A stretch of 64,000 bases of DNA from Phialocephala subalpina. Taxonomy: Eukaryota; Ascomycota; Leotiomycetes; Helotiales; Mollisiaceae. Under the pieces are notes generated by a model, which had not been told where the DNA came from, searched no databases, and was given only the letters and a program-made list of their open reading frames with translations. Where the stretch lies: positions 1,320,119 to 1,384,118 of the forward strand of contig FJOG01000015.1 of NCBI GenBank assembly GCA_900073065.1, written 5' to 3'. Below, in pieces: positions 1 to 10,163 of the stretch. A program made the translations under genes and the position numbers. The stretch's first letter is position 1; the number at the start of each line of letters is the position of its first letter.

Positions 1-230
1 AAATTAAATTAATTTTTTTATATTATTAAATAAAATTAAATATTATATATAAAACTTTTTAATAATTTAAAATTTTAAAATTTAATTTAATTTTATTAAA
101 TGATTTATATTTATTTTAATTTATTATATTAATAATATATTTTTATATATTTATTAATTAAATTTTTTATTTAAATAATATTTAAGATTTTATTATTATT
201 ATATATTCCTTTATTAATTTTAAGGCCTTT
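1..230. repeat. AT-rich tract at the window edge
   Basis: This stretch is almost pure A and T, made of poly-A/T runs and TAAT/ATTA words, with no open frame. It resembles the AT-rich blocks that RIP leaves over dead repeats in Pezizomycotina. No TTAGGG telomere repeats are visible, so a chromosome end is not supported. It marks the left edge of the accessory segment; a similar tract at 14.44-14.88 kb closes it. Confidence 0.8.
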
Positions 231-292
231 TTATCTCGATTATATCCTTTCCATGTAAAGGTTAGATTGTTTATACTCGTTAGCACAAAAGG

Positions 293-565
293 TTATTCTA
301 GCGCTAGCACCCTCTTAAATGTTTCTGTTGCCTGCATCCCCAAGTCTTCGGCCTCATTCCAGCGTGCCTGATTCCGGTATATTGACACTATACTGTTTAG
401 CGTAGAAGGATGGTCCGCTCCGAGTTTCGTCTTGCTCCTCTCCATCGCTTGTATAAACAGCTCTTTAGCCTCGTCGCATCGACCTTGCTTCCTGTACGTC
501 GACGCTAGGTTGGCCATACTGGTTAGCGTGTGGAGTGTTTTAAGAATCACGTGTTGGAAATCCAC
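293..565 (-). pseudogene. Tetratricopeptide-repeat (TPR) fragment
   Basis: The 90-residue frame contains about two TPR units of the kinesin-light-chain type found at the C-terminus of fungal NB-ARC/TPR (NLR-like) proteins. The diagnostic pattern is MANLASTYRKQGRCDEAKEL, then HPSTLNSIVSIYRNQARWNE about 20 residues later. A full gene would have an N-terminal effector domain, an NTPase and many more repeats; only this piece is present, next to AT-rich sequence, so I read it as the relic of a larger gene. The TPR assignment is firm. The link to an NLR is inference from how such repeats usually occur in fungi. Confidence 0.65.
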
Positions 566-646
566 AAAATCAGTCTTCGAGTCTTCCGTACTTAATATTT
601 TTACTTTTGCTCCGTCTCTTCTTAGTCCTACCGATCATTGTAGTGT

Positions 647-1273
647 TTGCGTCCCGTAATCCCACGTTTGCGTAGCAGATTAACCAGATGGATATTCAGC
701 TCGGGGTACAACCAGCTCGCACAATTCACAAAACGGCTTTTTAATACTCAAGCTCCATCAGCCTCCTCCTTACCACACGTGGCAGAACCGCATGAGGCTG
801 CCTTACCGGATCCTACCCCATCTACACCCGTACGGCAAATCGGTAAAGCATTCCAATCGCCTCTGTCTGACGATCAAACCGCTACACCGCAGACGGCTCT
901 GTTTACGTCCATCGCGAACGGAGGAGCTCTTTCACCTCTGACCGAAGATAACCGGACCGCCTTTCCACAAGGCAAGGCAGAGAGGATTCCACCGCCACTG
1001 TCCAGCATGGGACAGCAACAGACGAGCCTGTGCAACACTGCTTCGACACAGGCGCAACAAGTCGATCGAGAGCAGTCGCTCCTAACTCAAGATAGCCCAG
1101 CTATATTGCCTTATTCCCCAGCTGAAGAGACGCCAGCATTAGCTAACATGGTCGCCAAAGCAGTTCATACCGTCTACGAGATGAGCAGGCGCCACGAAGT
1201 ACCAATAGAGGTCTATTCAAGAATCCTCACTACGATACGACCTAGCCTTGGTGGAAGAGGTCTTTGGGCATAA
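647..1273 (+). CDS. Hypothetical protein, unrecognised
   Basis: An open frame of 208 codons. The first ~140 residues are rich in Pro, Ser, Thr, Gln and Ala and look disordered. The last ~45 residues, around NMVAKAVHTVYEMSRRHEVP, look helical. No domain was recognised. It overlaps the end of an opposite-strand frame (1242-1685, 147 codons) by about 30 bases, so at most one may be real. There is no clear TATA box. It could be an exon of a larger gene or chance coding in an accessory region. Confidence 0.25.
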   Translation: MRPVIPRLRSRLTRWIFSSGYNQLAQFTKRLFNTQAPSASSLPHVAEPHEAALPDPTPSTPVRQIGKAFQSPLSDDQTATPQTALFTSIANGGALSPLTEDNRTAFPQGKAERIPPPLSSMGQQQTSLCNTASTQAQQVDREQSLLTQDSPAILPYSPAEETPALANMVAKAVHTVYEMSRRHEVPIEVYSRILTTIRPSLGGRGLWA

Positions 1274-1685
1274 TTTTCTTTCCATTCTCCATCTGAAGTA
1301 TGATCTCTGTGGGTTTTGTCGCGAGTGTAAGCTTCCCGGTGCACCTAGACCTTTGGTCAATGCGATGCTGTCCGACCCTCAAGGTTCTTTGTGGGATAAC
1401 GCTATCGGGCAGAGGAGTATTAGCAGAAAGGAGAACATCTGAGAAAAGAGGCGCATCTGCGTTTTCTCCATCTCTCTGTCTATACTCACACTCGACACTC
1501 TCCTCCTGACCGTCAGTCCCAAACTCTCCGGTTGAGAAGAGCATCAGGAAAGTCGCCTCTACTACTGACTTTGATTCGAACAAACGCGCAACTAGAAGAG
1601 CCTTCGAAATCCTGCAAGTCTTCTCCGTATCCATTGAATCGGTGAGTTGCTTGTTATGGAAATGATCTTTGTGCTGCTCTACCAT
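1242..1685 (-). other. Opposite-strand open frame, doubtful
   Basis: A 147-codon minus-strand frame with no recognisable domain. Shorter plus-strand frames cover the same bases. The composition is unremarkable and no intron signals extend it. It is listed only because nothing else explains this stretch. The next ~390 bases (1690-2078) hold no supported gene. Confidence 0.12.
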
Positions 1686-2078
1686 ATTGCGAATCTTCTT
1701 CCGCTTCCTTAGCTGCCGCGATAAGCAAAATATACCATCCTCTTATCAAGGTCTGTATCTGACATGGTGGCGCGCTGATGTATGGGAAAGTATTCGGACG
1801 AAATCCTTGGCGTTGCGAAGCGGAAACGGTTGGAGGCTTTATTAGATCGATCCCAGAGCTTTTCACTAGGTAACATACACGTGAGATATCATGTATGGAG
1901 TGATTTCCAAGCAGAGCTTTGGATTGAATGAGACCTGCACTACTACGCTAAGAACCCGATAAAAGCAGCTCCGCTCTTAAAAATTTAGATTTGAAGCATT
2001 CCGGGGGTTTGCATTAAGGGAAGAGACAAATATTCGATTTTTTCTTATTTTATTGTACGTATATTACTTATATAATCT

Positions 2079-2587
2079 CTAGCGCGCAATCTTAGTCTCT
2101 ATAAGCGCATCCAAAAGTCTTTTCCAAACCGCTGTACTCTCTGGGTCTGCGGTCCCTATTATAAGTATTGTCCGATGTCTAATGACGATTACTATAGCTC
2201 GGGCTCTCGTTAACGCAACATTTATTCGCCGGAGATCTTTTCGAAAGCCTATCTCGTAGTGGGTATTTCAACGCATAGTTACAAAGACAACGATACTTGC
2301 TTTGCGACCCTGGAACCTATCAATGCTAGAGACTTCCACATTAAAGAAGTTAAACAGCCTGCTCTTTAAGAGCTCGGTTTAACGGTTGTAAAGTGTAAGG
2401 ACGGCGACGAATGGCTGTTTTAGTGTTTGTATTACTGAAAGTTTTGGTATTTTGCTACGTTTTGTTGCTTCTGTGCAGAGCAACTTGAAGACTTTAAAGC
2501 AGATTTTTACCTGTTTCTCGTTGCTTTTGGATTTGCGTCAAAGGTCTTTTATCATCGAGTACTCTACGAATATTATTCTTGGCTATT
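2079..2587 (-). pseudogene. Dead UPF1-like superfamily 1 helicase, C-terminal part
   Basis: Reading the minus strand in one frame gives the last third of an AAA_12/UPF1-type SF1 helicase. It includes a stretch like FVAVLTLYN, then motif V as SSIDRFQGRKASIVVFVTMR, then motif VI as RRINVALTRARAIVIVI. The frame is broken by at least four in-frame stops (TAG, TGA, TAA and TGA, 5' to 3') and lacks the P-loop half. The GFRKD-RRINVALTRAR spacing is typical of the family. The surrounding AT content and the kinds of stop fit RIP. Such helicases occur in fungal accessory regions and transposon-rich DNA. I see no partner domain. Confidence 0.75.
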
Positions 2588-3511
2588 TTTCGCCAGAAGC
2601 AACCGCTTGTCTACTGGCGGTACTTACAGCTGACGGCCATGGAAAATTGGATGCAGGCAGAGGCCTAGCGTTGGGGCAACTGGGGCAGCTTGAGGCGCCA
2701 TCGTTCTAATGAGCTAGTCAACAAGGAGAGGCCGAGCTTGTACTGAAGCCTTTCTGGAAGATGGAGTCCAGTGTTAGCCAGCCTCGCCTCTCCCAGGAAC
2801 CCAGCGGTGTGTCAGCTAGGGGCTGAATGGCTGTGAGCGTCGATGGTATAACGAAGCCGTGGTGATTGAAATTGTAATTTAATATGGCATGGAACTTGAG
2901 GAGATAAGATCGTTGAATTTGATAGTGCTGCCAAATCTCTCGTGTTCAAAAAAGCCTCGCGAAATTGCAGCGGCCCCATGAGGGCCGGCTGGGGGTCGGG
3001 TCTAGTCAAGGGTCATTCTGCATTAGAGGCTGAGGCACACTTGCGTCTGCACTCTTCCTCATGTCGAAAGGGCATTGAATATCGCGAGACTGAAGCTCGA
3101 AATAATTCGTTCGGGGTTACACAATACTCAGTTTTGGGAACTGAAAGAAGCGTTGTTCAATTTGAAGGTACAATTTTCATTTCGCCTGCCATGCCACCCT
3201 ATTTTGAATACCCCGGCTCCCAACGTGACTAATGTGCCCTGGGGCATAAAACAAAATAGAGTGCAGAGGAGCGTTGGGCTCAACCCTTCTAGGCGTACTT
3301 CGCCCAGGATAAGCCCGTGAAATTGAGCACACTTCGCCCGGCGTACGTTCGTGGATTGGGCGCACTACGCGTTTATACCAGCTGCCTAATATAAAGTAGG
3401 TAGCCTTGCTGACTTTGATCTACACATCCTTATAATTCTTCAAACTTGTGTTCTACACCGCGCACAAGGCGTACCAGTTCTCTAAGAGATTGAGTCCATA
3501 CAACGACACTA
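2588..3511. other. Region without a supported gene
   Basis: Short frames exist on both strands (for example 2812-3009 and 2942-3232) but none resembles a protein family. Several CTTCGCCC/GTACTTCGCCC words occur between 3290 and 3345, upstream of the HeLo gene. A conserved promoter-like block at 3358-3385 is listed separately. Confidence 0.5.
3358..3385 (+). promoter_or_regulatory. Shared promoter block, copy 1 (TATA-like)
   Basis: The block reads GGGCGCACTACGC, one variable base, TTTATA, one variable base, CAGC, one variable base, GC. It lies about 127 bp upstream of the start codon of the HeLo-pseudokinase gene. The same block, with three differences in 28 bases, lies at 10033-10060, about 104 bp upstream of the kinase-ankyrin gene. 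Both are preceded by CTTCGCCCGG. TTTATA is a plausible TATA box. Confidence 0.5.
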
Positions 3512-5230
3512 ATGGAGACTGCCGGTATCGTTGTTGGCGCGGCATCTCTAGCCTCGCTGTTCTGCACATGCTTCGATATTTACGACAAAATAAAGGCCCT
3601 GAGAGGTGCAGCAAATGACCTGAGGGATATAAGGTCGAGGCTAGACCTAGAAGTGCGGAAGCTTCGGTTCGTGCAGAAGAAATGCAATTCCGGGACTTTG
3701 GATAAGGACGCAGAGGACATCATGATCCTGGCTCAAAAGGATATCAATGAGCGTTTAAAGGAGATCCAATCGACCATTCACAAGTACTCCCTGGGGGAGT
3801 CCGAGTCGACTCAATCTAGTGGCACCTCGCTACTCAGGCCAAAAGACGTAAAGTTTACGAAGAGCTCCCGCAAGGTATTGAAGTGGATTGCTAGCGACAA
3901 GGAGTTTCTGGAAGAGCAACTTATTAGGCTTCAGAATCTTTTCGAGACCATTTGGTATCTCGCTACAACTGTCTCTGAGAGGGTACGCGAGGACTACATC
4001 TTAAGAGCAGACGCCATCTCTACTCCGGATGCTTCACTCCTGACTACAGTGGCCACCATGCCAGCCCAGCAGTACCCTGGGATAGTAAAGGCAGCCAGAG
4101 TAAAACAGCTCTTATCACAATGTACGGAGGATGCTTCTGTATCCCTGAACAGCACGTATAGCGAGCCCAAATTTCTCTTGCCACTGACTTCGATGCAGTG
4201 GCATTCGAGGAGTCTTAAGGAAGCTATGTGCGAGCCGTGGTCGTTAGGGATATGTGAAAAATCTGGTATAGGTGTCAGTGAAGTACCTGTAATCGTGGAA
4301 TGGAGGGGTCCACCCATGAGGCGGAATTCCGCGACGCTGGTTGAAAAGCGGCTCGACAACCTGTGCGAGCTTCTTCGAGCTATGCACACCGTCGATGCGG
4401 AATCCAACTTCTCCTACATGGACCAGTATTCGCGGAATGTGGACTTTGGGATGCTAAAATGCGTCGGATGGACAAGGTCATCAGAGTCCTTTGACAGCGT
4501 CGCTCTCGTCTTTCAATACCCCTACGAGGAAAACTGGCGACCTGAATCACTACGGAGCAAGATTCTGGCCATGCGTGCCGGAAAGAAAAAGCCTCCCTCA
4601 CTTGGCGACAGATTCGACCTGGCGTTTGGTATCTGCAATGCCGTGGCCAACATTATCAGTATCGGCTGGATGCACCGGGCCATCAGGAGCGACAACATGC
4701 TGATATTCGATCGACATTCCATCCGAAAGGTGTTCCTTGTGGGCTTCACCTATGCCCGACCCGGAGTCTTCGACGAAGAAGATTCAGCCCAGGAGTTGTC
4801 GAACCTCCCTAACAGTCGTAGCTTCGCTCTATACCGCCCGTCGCCCGACCCGGACGGAGAGTACGACTTTGCCATGTCCTCCGGTGACGAAGACGGCGGC
4901 GCTACCGGACTCTCGAACCAAGCCAGCAACATCAGGCCGTCGATCAGCCCGAGATCAGCAGTATATGATCTTTACGGGCTTGGAATCGTGCTTTTGGAGA
5001 TAGGTCTATGGGACACGGTCGAGAACATGAAAGACCGCAGGAAAAGCTCGAGCATACAGGAGTTTCAGGCCCGCGGCATCAAGGAGCCATTGGCTCAGTT
5101 GTCTTCGCGCTGTGGGGATATCTATCGTGATGTTGTTGAGAGGTGCCTCACTCCGATACACTGGCAGCGTGAGATGCTTATGGAGAACCTAGGCGATATC
5201 GTGGGGAGTTTGAGAAGTTGTAGAGCTTAA
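3512..5230 (+). CDS. HeLo-type N-terminal domain fused to a pseudokinase
   Basis: An intronless gene of 572 residues. The N-terminus (METAGIVVGAASLASLFCTC) and the following amphipathic helices to about residue 190 match the HeLo / prion-inhibition-and-propagation domain of fungal death effectors, which insert in membranes or signal through amyloid partners. From about residue 240 the protein is kinase-like. The catalytic-loop position reads HRAIRSDN (near residue 387) instead of HRDxKxxN, so catalytic Asp and Lys are missing, and DFG is replaced by VGF. It should therefore be a pseudokinase acting as scaffold or sensor. It shares a promoter block with the true kinase gene at 10.2 kb. The HeLo call is by pattern; the role in cell death or non-self recognition is inferred from the family. 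Confidence 0.75.
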   Translation: METAGIVVGAASLASLFCTCFDIYDKIKALRGAANDLRDIRSRLDLEVRKLRFVQKKCNSGTLDKDAEDIMILAQKDINERLKEIQSTIHKYSLGESESTQSSGTSLLRPKDVKFTKSSRKVLKWIASDKEFLEEQLIRLQNLFETIWYLATTVSERVREDYILRADAISTPDASLLTTVATMPAQQYPGIVKAARVKQLLSQCTEDASVSLNSTYSEPKFLLPLTSMQWHSRSLKEAMCEPWSLGICEKSGIGVSEVPVIVEWRGPPMRRNSATLVEKRLDNLCELLRAMHTVDAESNFSYMDQYSRNVDFGMLKCVGWTRSSESFDSVALVFQYPYEENWRPESLRSKILAMRAGKKKPPSLGDRFDLAFGICNAVANIISIGWMHRAIRSDNMLIFDRHSIRKVFLVGFTYARPGVFDEEDSAQELSNLPNSRSFALYRPSPDPDGEYDFAMSSGDEDGGATGLSNQASNIRPSISPRSAVYDLYGLGIVLLEIGLWDTVENMKDRRKSSSIQEFQARGIKEPLAQLSSRCGDIYRDVVERCLTPIHWQREMLMENLGDIVGSLRSCRA

Positions 5231-5434
5231 TGGTGGCTGTTAGGGAAAAACTTGAAATAGTGAAACTTATTATACATATAAATAAGGTGAACATTCTTCA
5301 TTATAGGTCCGACATTTGAAATAAATACATCCCTTGAACTTCGAATATAACCAACATCGTTTTGGCCCCTCGACAAGTTATTGCCTCCCTGGAATTTCAG
5401 AGTGAAGCCAAAAACACAATATCATTCAGCCCTT

Positions 5435-8400
5435 CTAGGACGGTTCATGATCAGCATCACTGGGTTCATCTCTGTAAGCCCCATCGACAGCATCTTCCAT
5501 GCTATTTACACCGAGAATCCCATCCGCATGAACAGTTTCTAGTCTATACTTCAAACCCCAGCTCTCCACTTGGCTGTGAAAGCTATGAAGGCTCATCTTC
5601 TCAGGATGCGGTATCTCGCGTTCCATCCTCGAGACTATATGGCTGTGGCAGAGCAAGCGCAAACCATTCAGTAGGGGTTCCGGTGCGAAAGGGAGGAGAT
5701 ACTGCCGGGGCAACCTGACGCCATATCCGACCAAGATGATGACGCATAACAAGATGTAGCTGAAGAGCATGGAAAACAGCGTCTTGTTTATGGGCATGCT
5801 CTCATTCATGCGGAAATAGTTCACCTCAACGCTTTCGCTGAGACTGTGGTCTTTCAGCAAGCCAGTCTGCGAGGCGAGTGAAGACACGTAGCTCGAGAAA
5901 ACCAGGGATGCAGCCTGCTTCAGGCTGTCCACACTCAGTGTTGGAGGACAATCCGCGTACCGGAAGCGGTGCAGAACATACGAAAGTATGTCCCCAACAA
6001 ACGCTTGGCTGCTGACGATATTCCCGTTAGCGATAATGCCGCCATCTGCATGATCAAGCGAGGTGATGGATTTGTTCAGACCGTAGCTGATGGCTAAGGC
6101 CAATTCATTCAGTAGCGTATCTTTTCCTTCGAAGGCATCGAATCTTTGTGGCTCGGCACTAAAGGAGGTAAAGGGGTAGTTTAGGTGTCTACTAACTGCA
6201 AGTGTGACGATCCCGGTCTGCATTTTGACTCTAGGCCTGCAAACCAGGCCAAGGGCTGATGGTCTCTGGGTAAAAGCCATACGGCCTGTGTGAGCTTCCC
6301 TGATTGCATTCCCTTGTATCATGGCAATGAGCCATATCGGGCGCACATGATCCGCGGTCGAAGCGGTGTTATGAAGCCACCATCGACCACACAGCGACTG
6401 TCGACCAGCGGTAGGCTTGTTTAAATCAATGCCATTGCGATAGATACCTGTGGTTGTCGGTACACAAGGGTCTGAAAGTCCGACTGTGACTGGGTTCTCC
6501 GCGGGACCAAATGATAAGTCCAGGTGATTTATTGTGAAAAGAGCATGCTCGTTTAAGATGTGGGATCGTGTAGAGAGTGTAACGTGGGCTTTCTCGCAGT
6601 CAAGATATGCGCTTAGAAATGAAGTCCTCAGGGTCCCGTAAACGGCGTTTTCCGTCGGCAAAGCTTGGCTGATATTCACAGCTGCAAGGGCACCACTGTG
6701 TGATGACCACTGCGGTAAATTGCTTCGTGAGACCATGCCATCAATTAGACCTGCCAAAGCATAGTTGAAGAAGATCTGAGTGTCTGCAGTTGGCTCGGAG
6801 AGGCTCTCTCTCCAGGTGAAATTCTGTACTGCCGTGAAGCTTTCCGTTTGGGCAGTGTCGAGTACCGGAGTGTAATGTAGAAAGGCTAGCAGTGGAATGA
6901 ACATTTGGCACAGGGCTGCGAAAGCCAGCAGCGCCACTGCCCAGTGTCTAGATCTCAAGGCTTTGCCTAAGGGGAACCTGGTGTTCCAATAGTCAAGTGT
7001 GATGCTGAGCTGCGCCGGTTGAGCAATCTTCAATGTCACCCACGGCTGACGAGACCGATAGAAGTGATAAAGCAGGGGCAGCCAACAGAAGGACAGACCA
7101 AACAGCAAGGCTGTTGGAAAGATGACGAACGGGACCTGCCAGAAGATCGACGGGTAATTGAGTGTACCTCTCAATCTAAGAAGGGCGGATAGTTTTTCAA
7201 TATCATAATAGGAGGCTTGAGTAAGTGATGAGTTCGGAAGCACCAATAACACCTGAATGGCTGGGTATAGAATAAGTGCAAGAGCGATAGCAGCAGTGCT
7301 TATAGGATGTACAATCAATGGTGATGATTGACGATCCTCCCACTTCCATTGATGAACGTCTACCTCTGGGTCAGAGGCTTCGCAAAGCGTTAGTGGGATA
7401 TAACGTATTTTCAATACAAACTTGTTAAAAAAACTCACCAGGTAAATCTTCACCGCCGTAATCCAAACGCCACCCATCCTTTCCTTGTTTTTCATGTACA
7501 GACCAGTAGCCTACACGGAAACTTGGGGGAGGCAGCAATTTGATGCCAATTGTTCGTTGCATTTTGAGCCAATCCTTCACGCGACTATTCCGGAGGAGAG
7601 CCGCCTTTGCCGCTATTGACGAGACATCCCATGGGGAGGAGAATTTATCGTCATAGTATTTATTGCCGCTATAGATTGTTTTGCACAGCACCACGGTCAG
7701 TCCAATGCTCGCCAGATAAGGACACAGCCTAAAAAGGAGTCGTGACTGGAAGATGTCCCTGTCTACCCACCACGCCTTAACATACTCCCACTCAGCCCTG
7801 TCAGGTGCACGGTGATGTATCTCGGGTCGAACGCTTGGTTGGAACCCCGTCGGCAAGCCTTCTTGTAACGTCATCCCAGCAGCTGTAGATAACTTGTGAG
7901 CAAAGGAACGATTTATAACTTTGCTGGCCATCAAGAGCCCGCCGACTGGGCTGGGCCTGGACCAGTATTTATCGCTGAACTCTTCGCGGAGCTGCGTCAG
8001 AGGCCATTGGGATCCCTGGATAGAGATGGACGAAGCATGTCGTAGAAAAATATCATTAACCTTCGTGCGGACATCTTCATCCATCAGACGTACGAAGTAG
8101 CGATCGGAAGTGGGACTAATGTTGTCGACTGTTATGCTCGGCTGTGTGTGTGGCGTTTCTCCCACGCCGTAGAATAGACCTGAACTACTGCGCTGGGATG
8201 TTAATCTTATGGCTGCGATAGTGTATTTCGCCCTGCAACTCGCAACTTGTAACTGTGACACCTGTAGCCCGGAGTCCTCGGGAACGAAAGCCGGGGAAGC
8301 GGAAGCTAGAAAAAGCTGTTCCTGGCAAACATCATCTAATGCAGTGCTAACGGTGCCTGTGGCAGTTGCTTTGCCTCGTGCCCATCCTGGCTTGAAAGAA

Positions 8401-9599
8401 ACTAGTTTTTCGCCAGAAAGTAGCTTGCGGTAGCCTTCAATGAAGTTCATGACCGCTTCGAAGGGATACTCATGACGATGGTTTTCGTATGCTTGTTTCT
8501 CTAAGCGAAGAAGAAACGCCAGCACGGATCCACGCAATTCTTCGTCAAGTGCTCTACGTCTCAGTGTGACTGTAGATGAACAGCCAGCCGCATCTGCTGC
8601 ACTGACTGAAATTGATCCCGTCGAAGAGATATTGGACGTTGATATCTGTTGAGGGCCGAGATATTCGCAATCAAGCCCGACAGTGAGGAGTTCAGTCAAT
8701 GCCGTCCACTCATGTTGTATTTGCATTTCATCAAACACTGGCTGACGAGTAGGTAACACGGGCATATAAACGCCAATCCTTTCCCCGTCCTCTTGACCGT
8801 TCCACTTATCCTCTGAGACTCCACGCCCACTCCCTAGCAGATTAAACGTAATCGAGTCGGGAAATAAGGCTTTGACTTCATTGCTCTCTACTACCCATCT
8901 GTCGGCTGACGCCTCAAACCAGTCATGACCCCCAGCATCGTCGACATCGTAGAAGTTGATCAAGGAAGGTAATGATTCTCCAAAGTTTGGAATGAAATCT
9001 GCCCAGGATGAGAGACTTGCAAAACCGCCAAGGACATCCCACTCATTATCATAAGTGACTGTATAAGAGTCCAGGAGTGGAAGACTAATGAACGGTGCAA
9101 TGACGCATACCACCAGAAAAAGTGTCCCTATCAAGTGGGGTCCAAGTGATGATTCGAGAGATTCACCCGCGGGCTGCTGGTGGAAATGGTGTAGCTCATC
9201 AATTATCACGTAGCTCGTGGTAGCCATAAGCAGGGTGGCAAGGACAGGAGGTGACCAGCGTACGTAAGAGATCAATGGGTTCGCGTCGAGATGGTGTACC
9301 AGTGCTCTATGACCGTAGATGACTACCCAAAGACACAGTAAAACGATCAAAAGGCGCTGCTGCCACATCGAAAGTCGAATCCGCGGTTTGGGACTCTTTG
9401 ATAGGGCTGGGGGTGGTTCCAAAAGCTCCTTGATATCCTTGAAGCAGACCGGCACTTCATGAAGCCCATGCTCGTTGCCACATTCTCTTCTTGTATCGCC
9501 GATCGAGAGATCAGGGGGACGGACGACCCGTGGTACCCTATCAAGGTGTTCATCCACAGTATGGAGAGAAACACTATCGGATGCTGCCGGGCTATCCAT
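5435..9599 (-). CDS. Large multi-pass membrane protein, DUF3433-like
   Basis: Two exons, 7439-9599 and 5435-7377, joined across a 61-nt intron (GTGAG donor, CACTAACG branch, GAAG acceptor) give exactly 1,367 residues. Hydrophobic segments lie near residues 81-97, 116-133 and 155-175, again around residue 640, and in several places in the second half. Long Ser/Thr-rich loops with Cys separate them. The second half contains RFPLGKALRSRHWAVALLAF, resembling the repeat of fungal DUF3433 membrane proteins, which usually have duplicated halves of this kind. The function of that family is unknown. The ~100-residue N-terminus is hydrophilic and has no signal peptide. It sits between the pseudokinase gene and the kinase-ankyrin gene, is transcribed away from the latter, and is intact in an otherwise decaying neighbourhood. 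Confidence 0.7.
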
Positions 9600-10032
9600 A
9601 TCCCGTGAAGCATCAATCTATGACAGGCAGTATGATTGTAGAAGTCGACTATTTAGGTGCTCACAATAGCTAACGATGAGGTATGATTGTACTGCTTCCT
9701 ATAAAACTTCAGGCCAAGAAAGTTAAAGTGGGGGCTGTGTTAAATTACAGGCTACGGTGATGAATATAAACTAATAGTGCTGCTTATCCACTCCTTACTT
9801 AGCTGTTACGCCCGACTGTGGTAGTCAGGGTGCGTCTGTTGGCGAGAGAAGAGGGATGGCTTCGCCTAATTCGAGAAAGGGGTGCTGATTAAGCGGGTGG
9901 CTTGGGACTGGTGGGAGTTGTAGCTTTGACGGGCGAATTGCATCGTAGAGCAATTAGAGTAAGACGGCTTTCAGTTCGCCCGCTTGCCGGGGGCTCATCC
10001 GTGAAGTGCTGGAGGCGTACCGTACTTCGCCC
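9600..10032. other. Divergent intergenic region
   Basis: The space between two divergently transcribed large genes. No gene is supported. It contains TTCGCCC words (around 9984 and 10025) like those upstream of the HeLo gene. The shared promoter block follows at 10033. Confidence 0.5.
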
Positions 10033-10060
10033 GGGCGCACTACGCCTTTATATCAGCCGC
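10033..10060 (+). promoter_or_regulatory. Shared promoter block, copy 2 (TATA-like)
   Basis: This is the partner of the block at 3358-3385: GGGCGCACTACGC, then C, TTTATA, T, CAGC, C, GC. It lies about 104 bp before the proposed ATG of the kinase-ankyrin gene. The repetition at similar distances in front of two unrelated coding sequences argues for a functional promoter element rather than chance. Confidence 0.5.
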
Positions 10061-10163
10061 GATGGACTTCTTCTACCGAAAATGCACATCTAGAGCCTCG
10101 CCCTGCCAAGGTCCCAAACTCGTCAACTGGATGTGGTTATCATTTTAGGATCCGCTATACACG

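Noticed and set aside
3994..4932. Several antisense and shifted frames of 60-140 codons inside the HeLo-pseudokinase gene
   Set aside because: They lie opposite or out of phase with a gene that has clear domain homology, and show none themselves.
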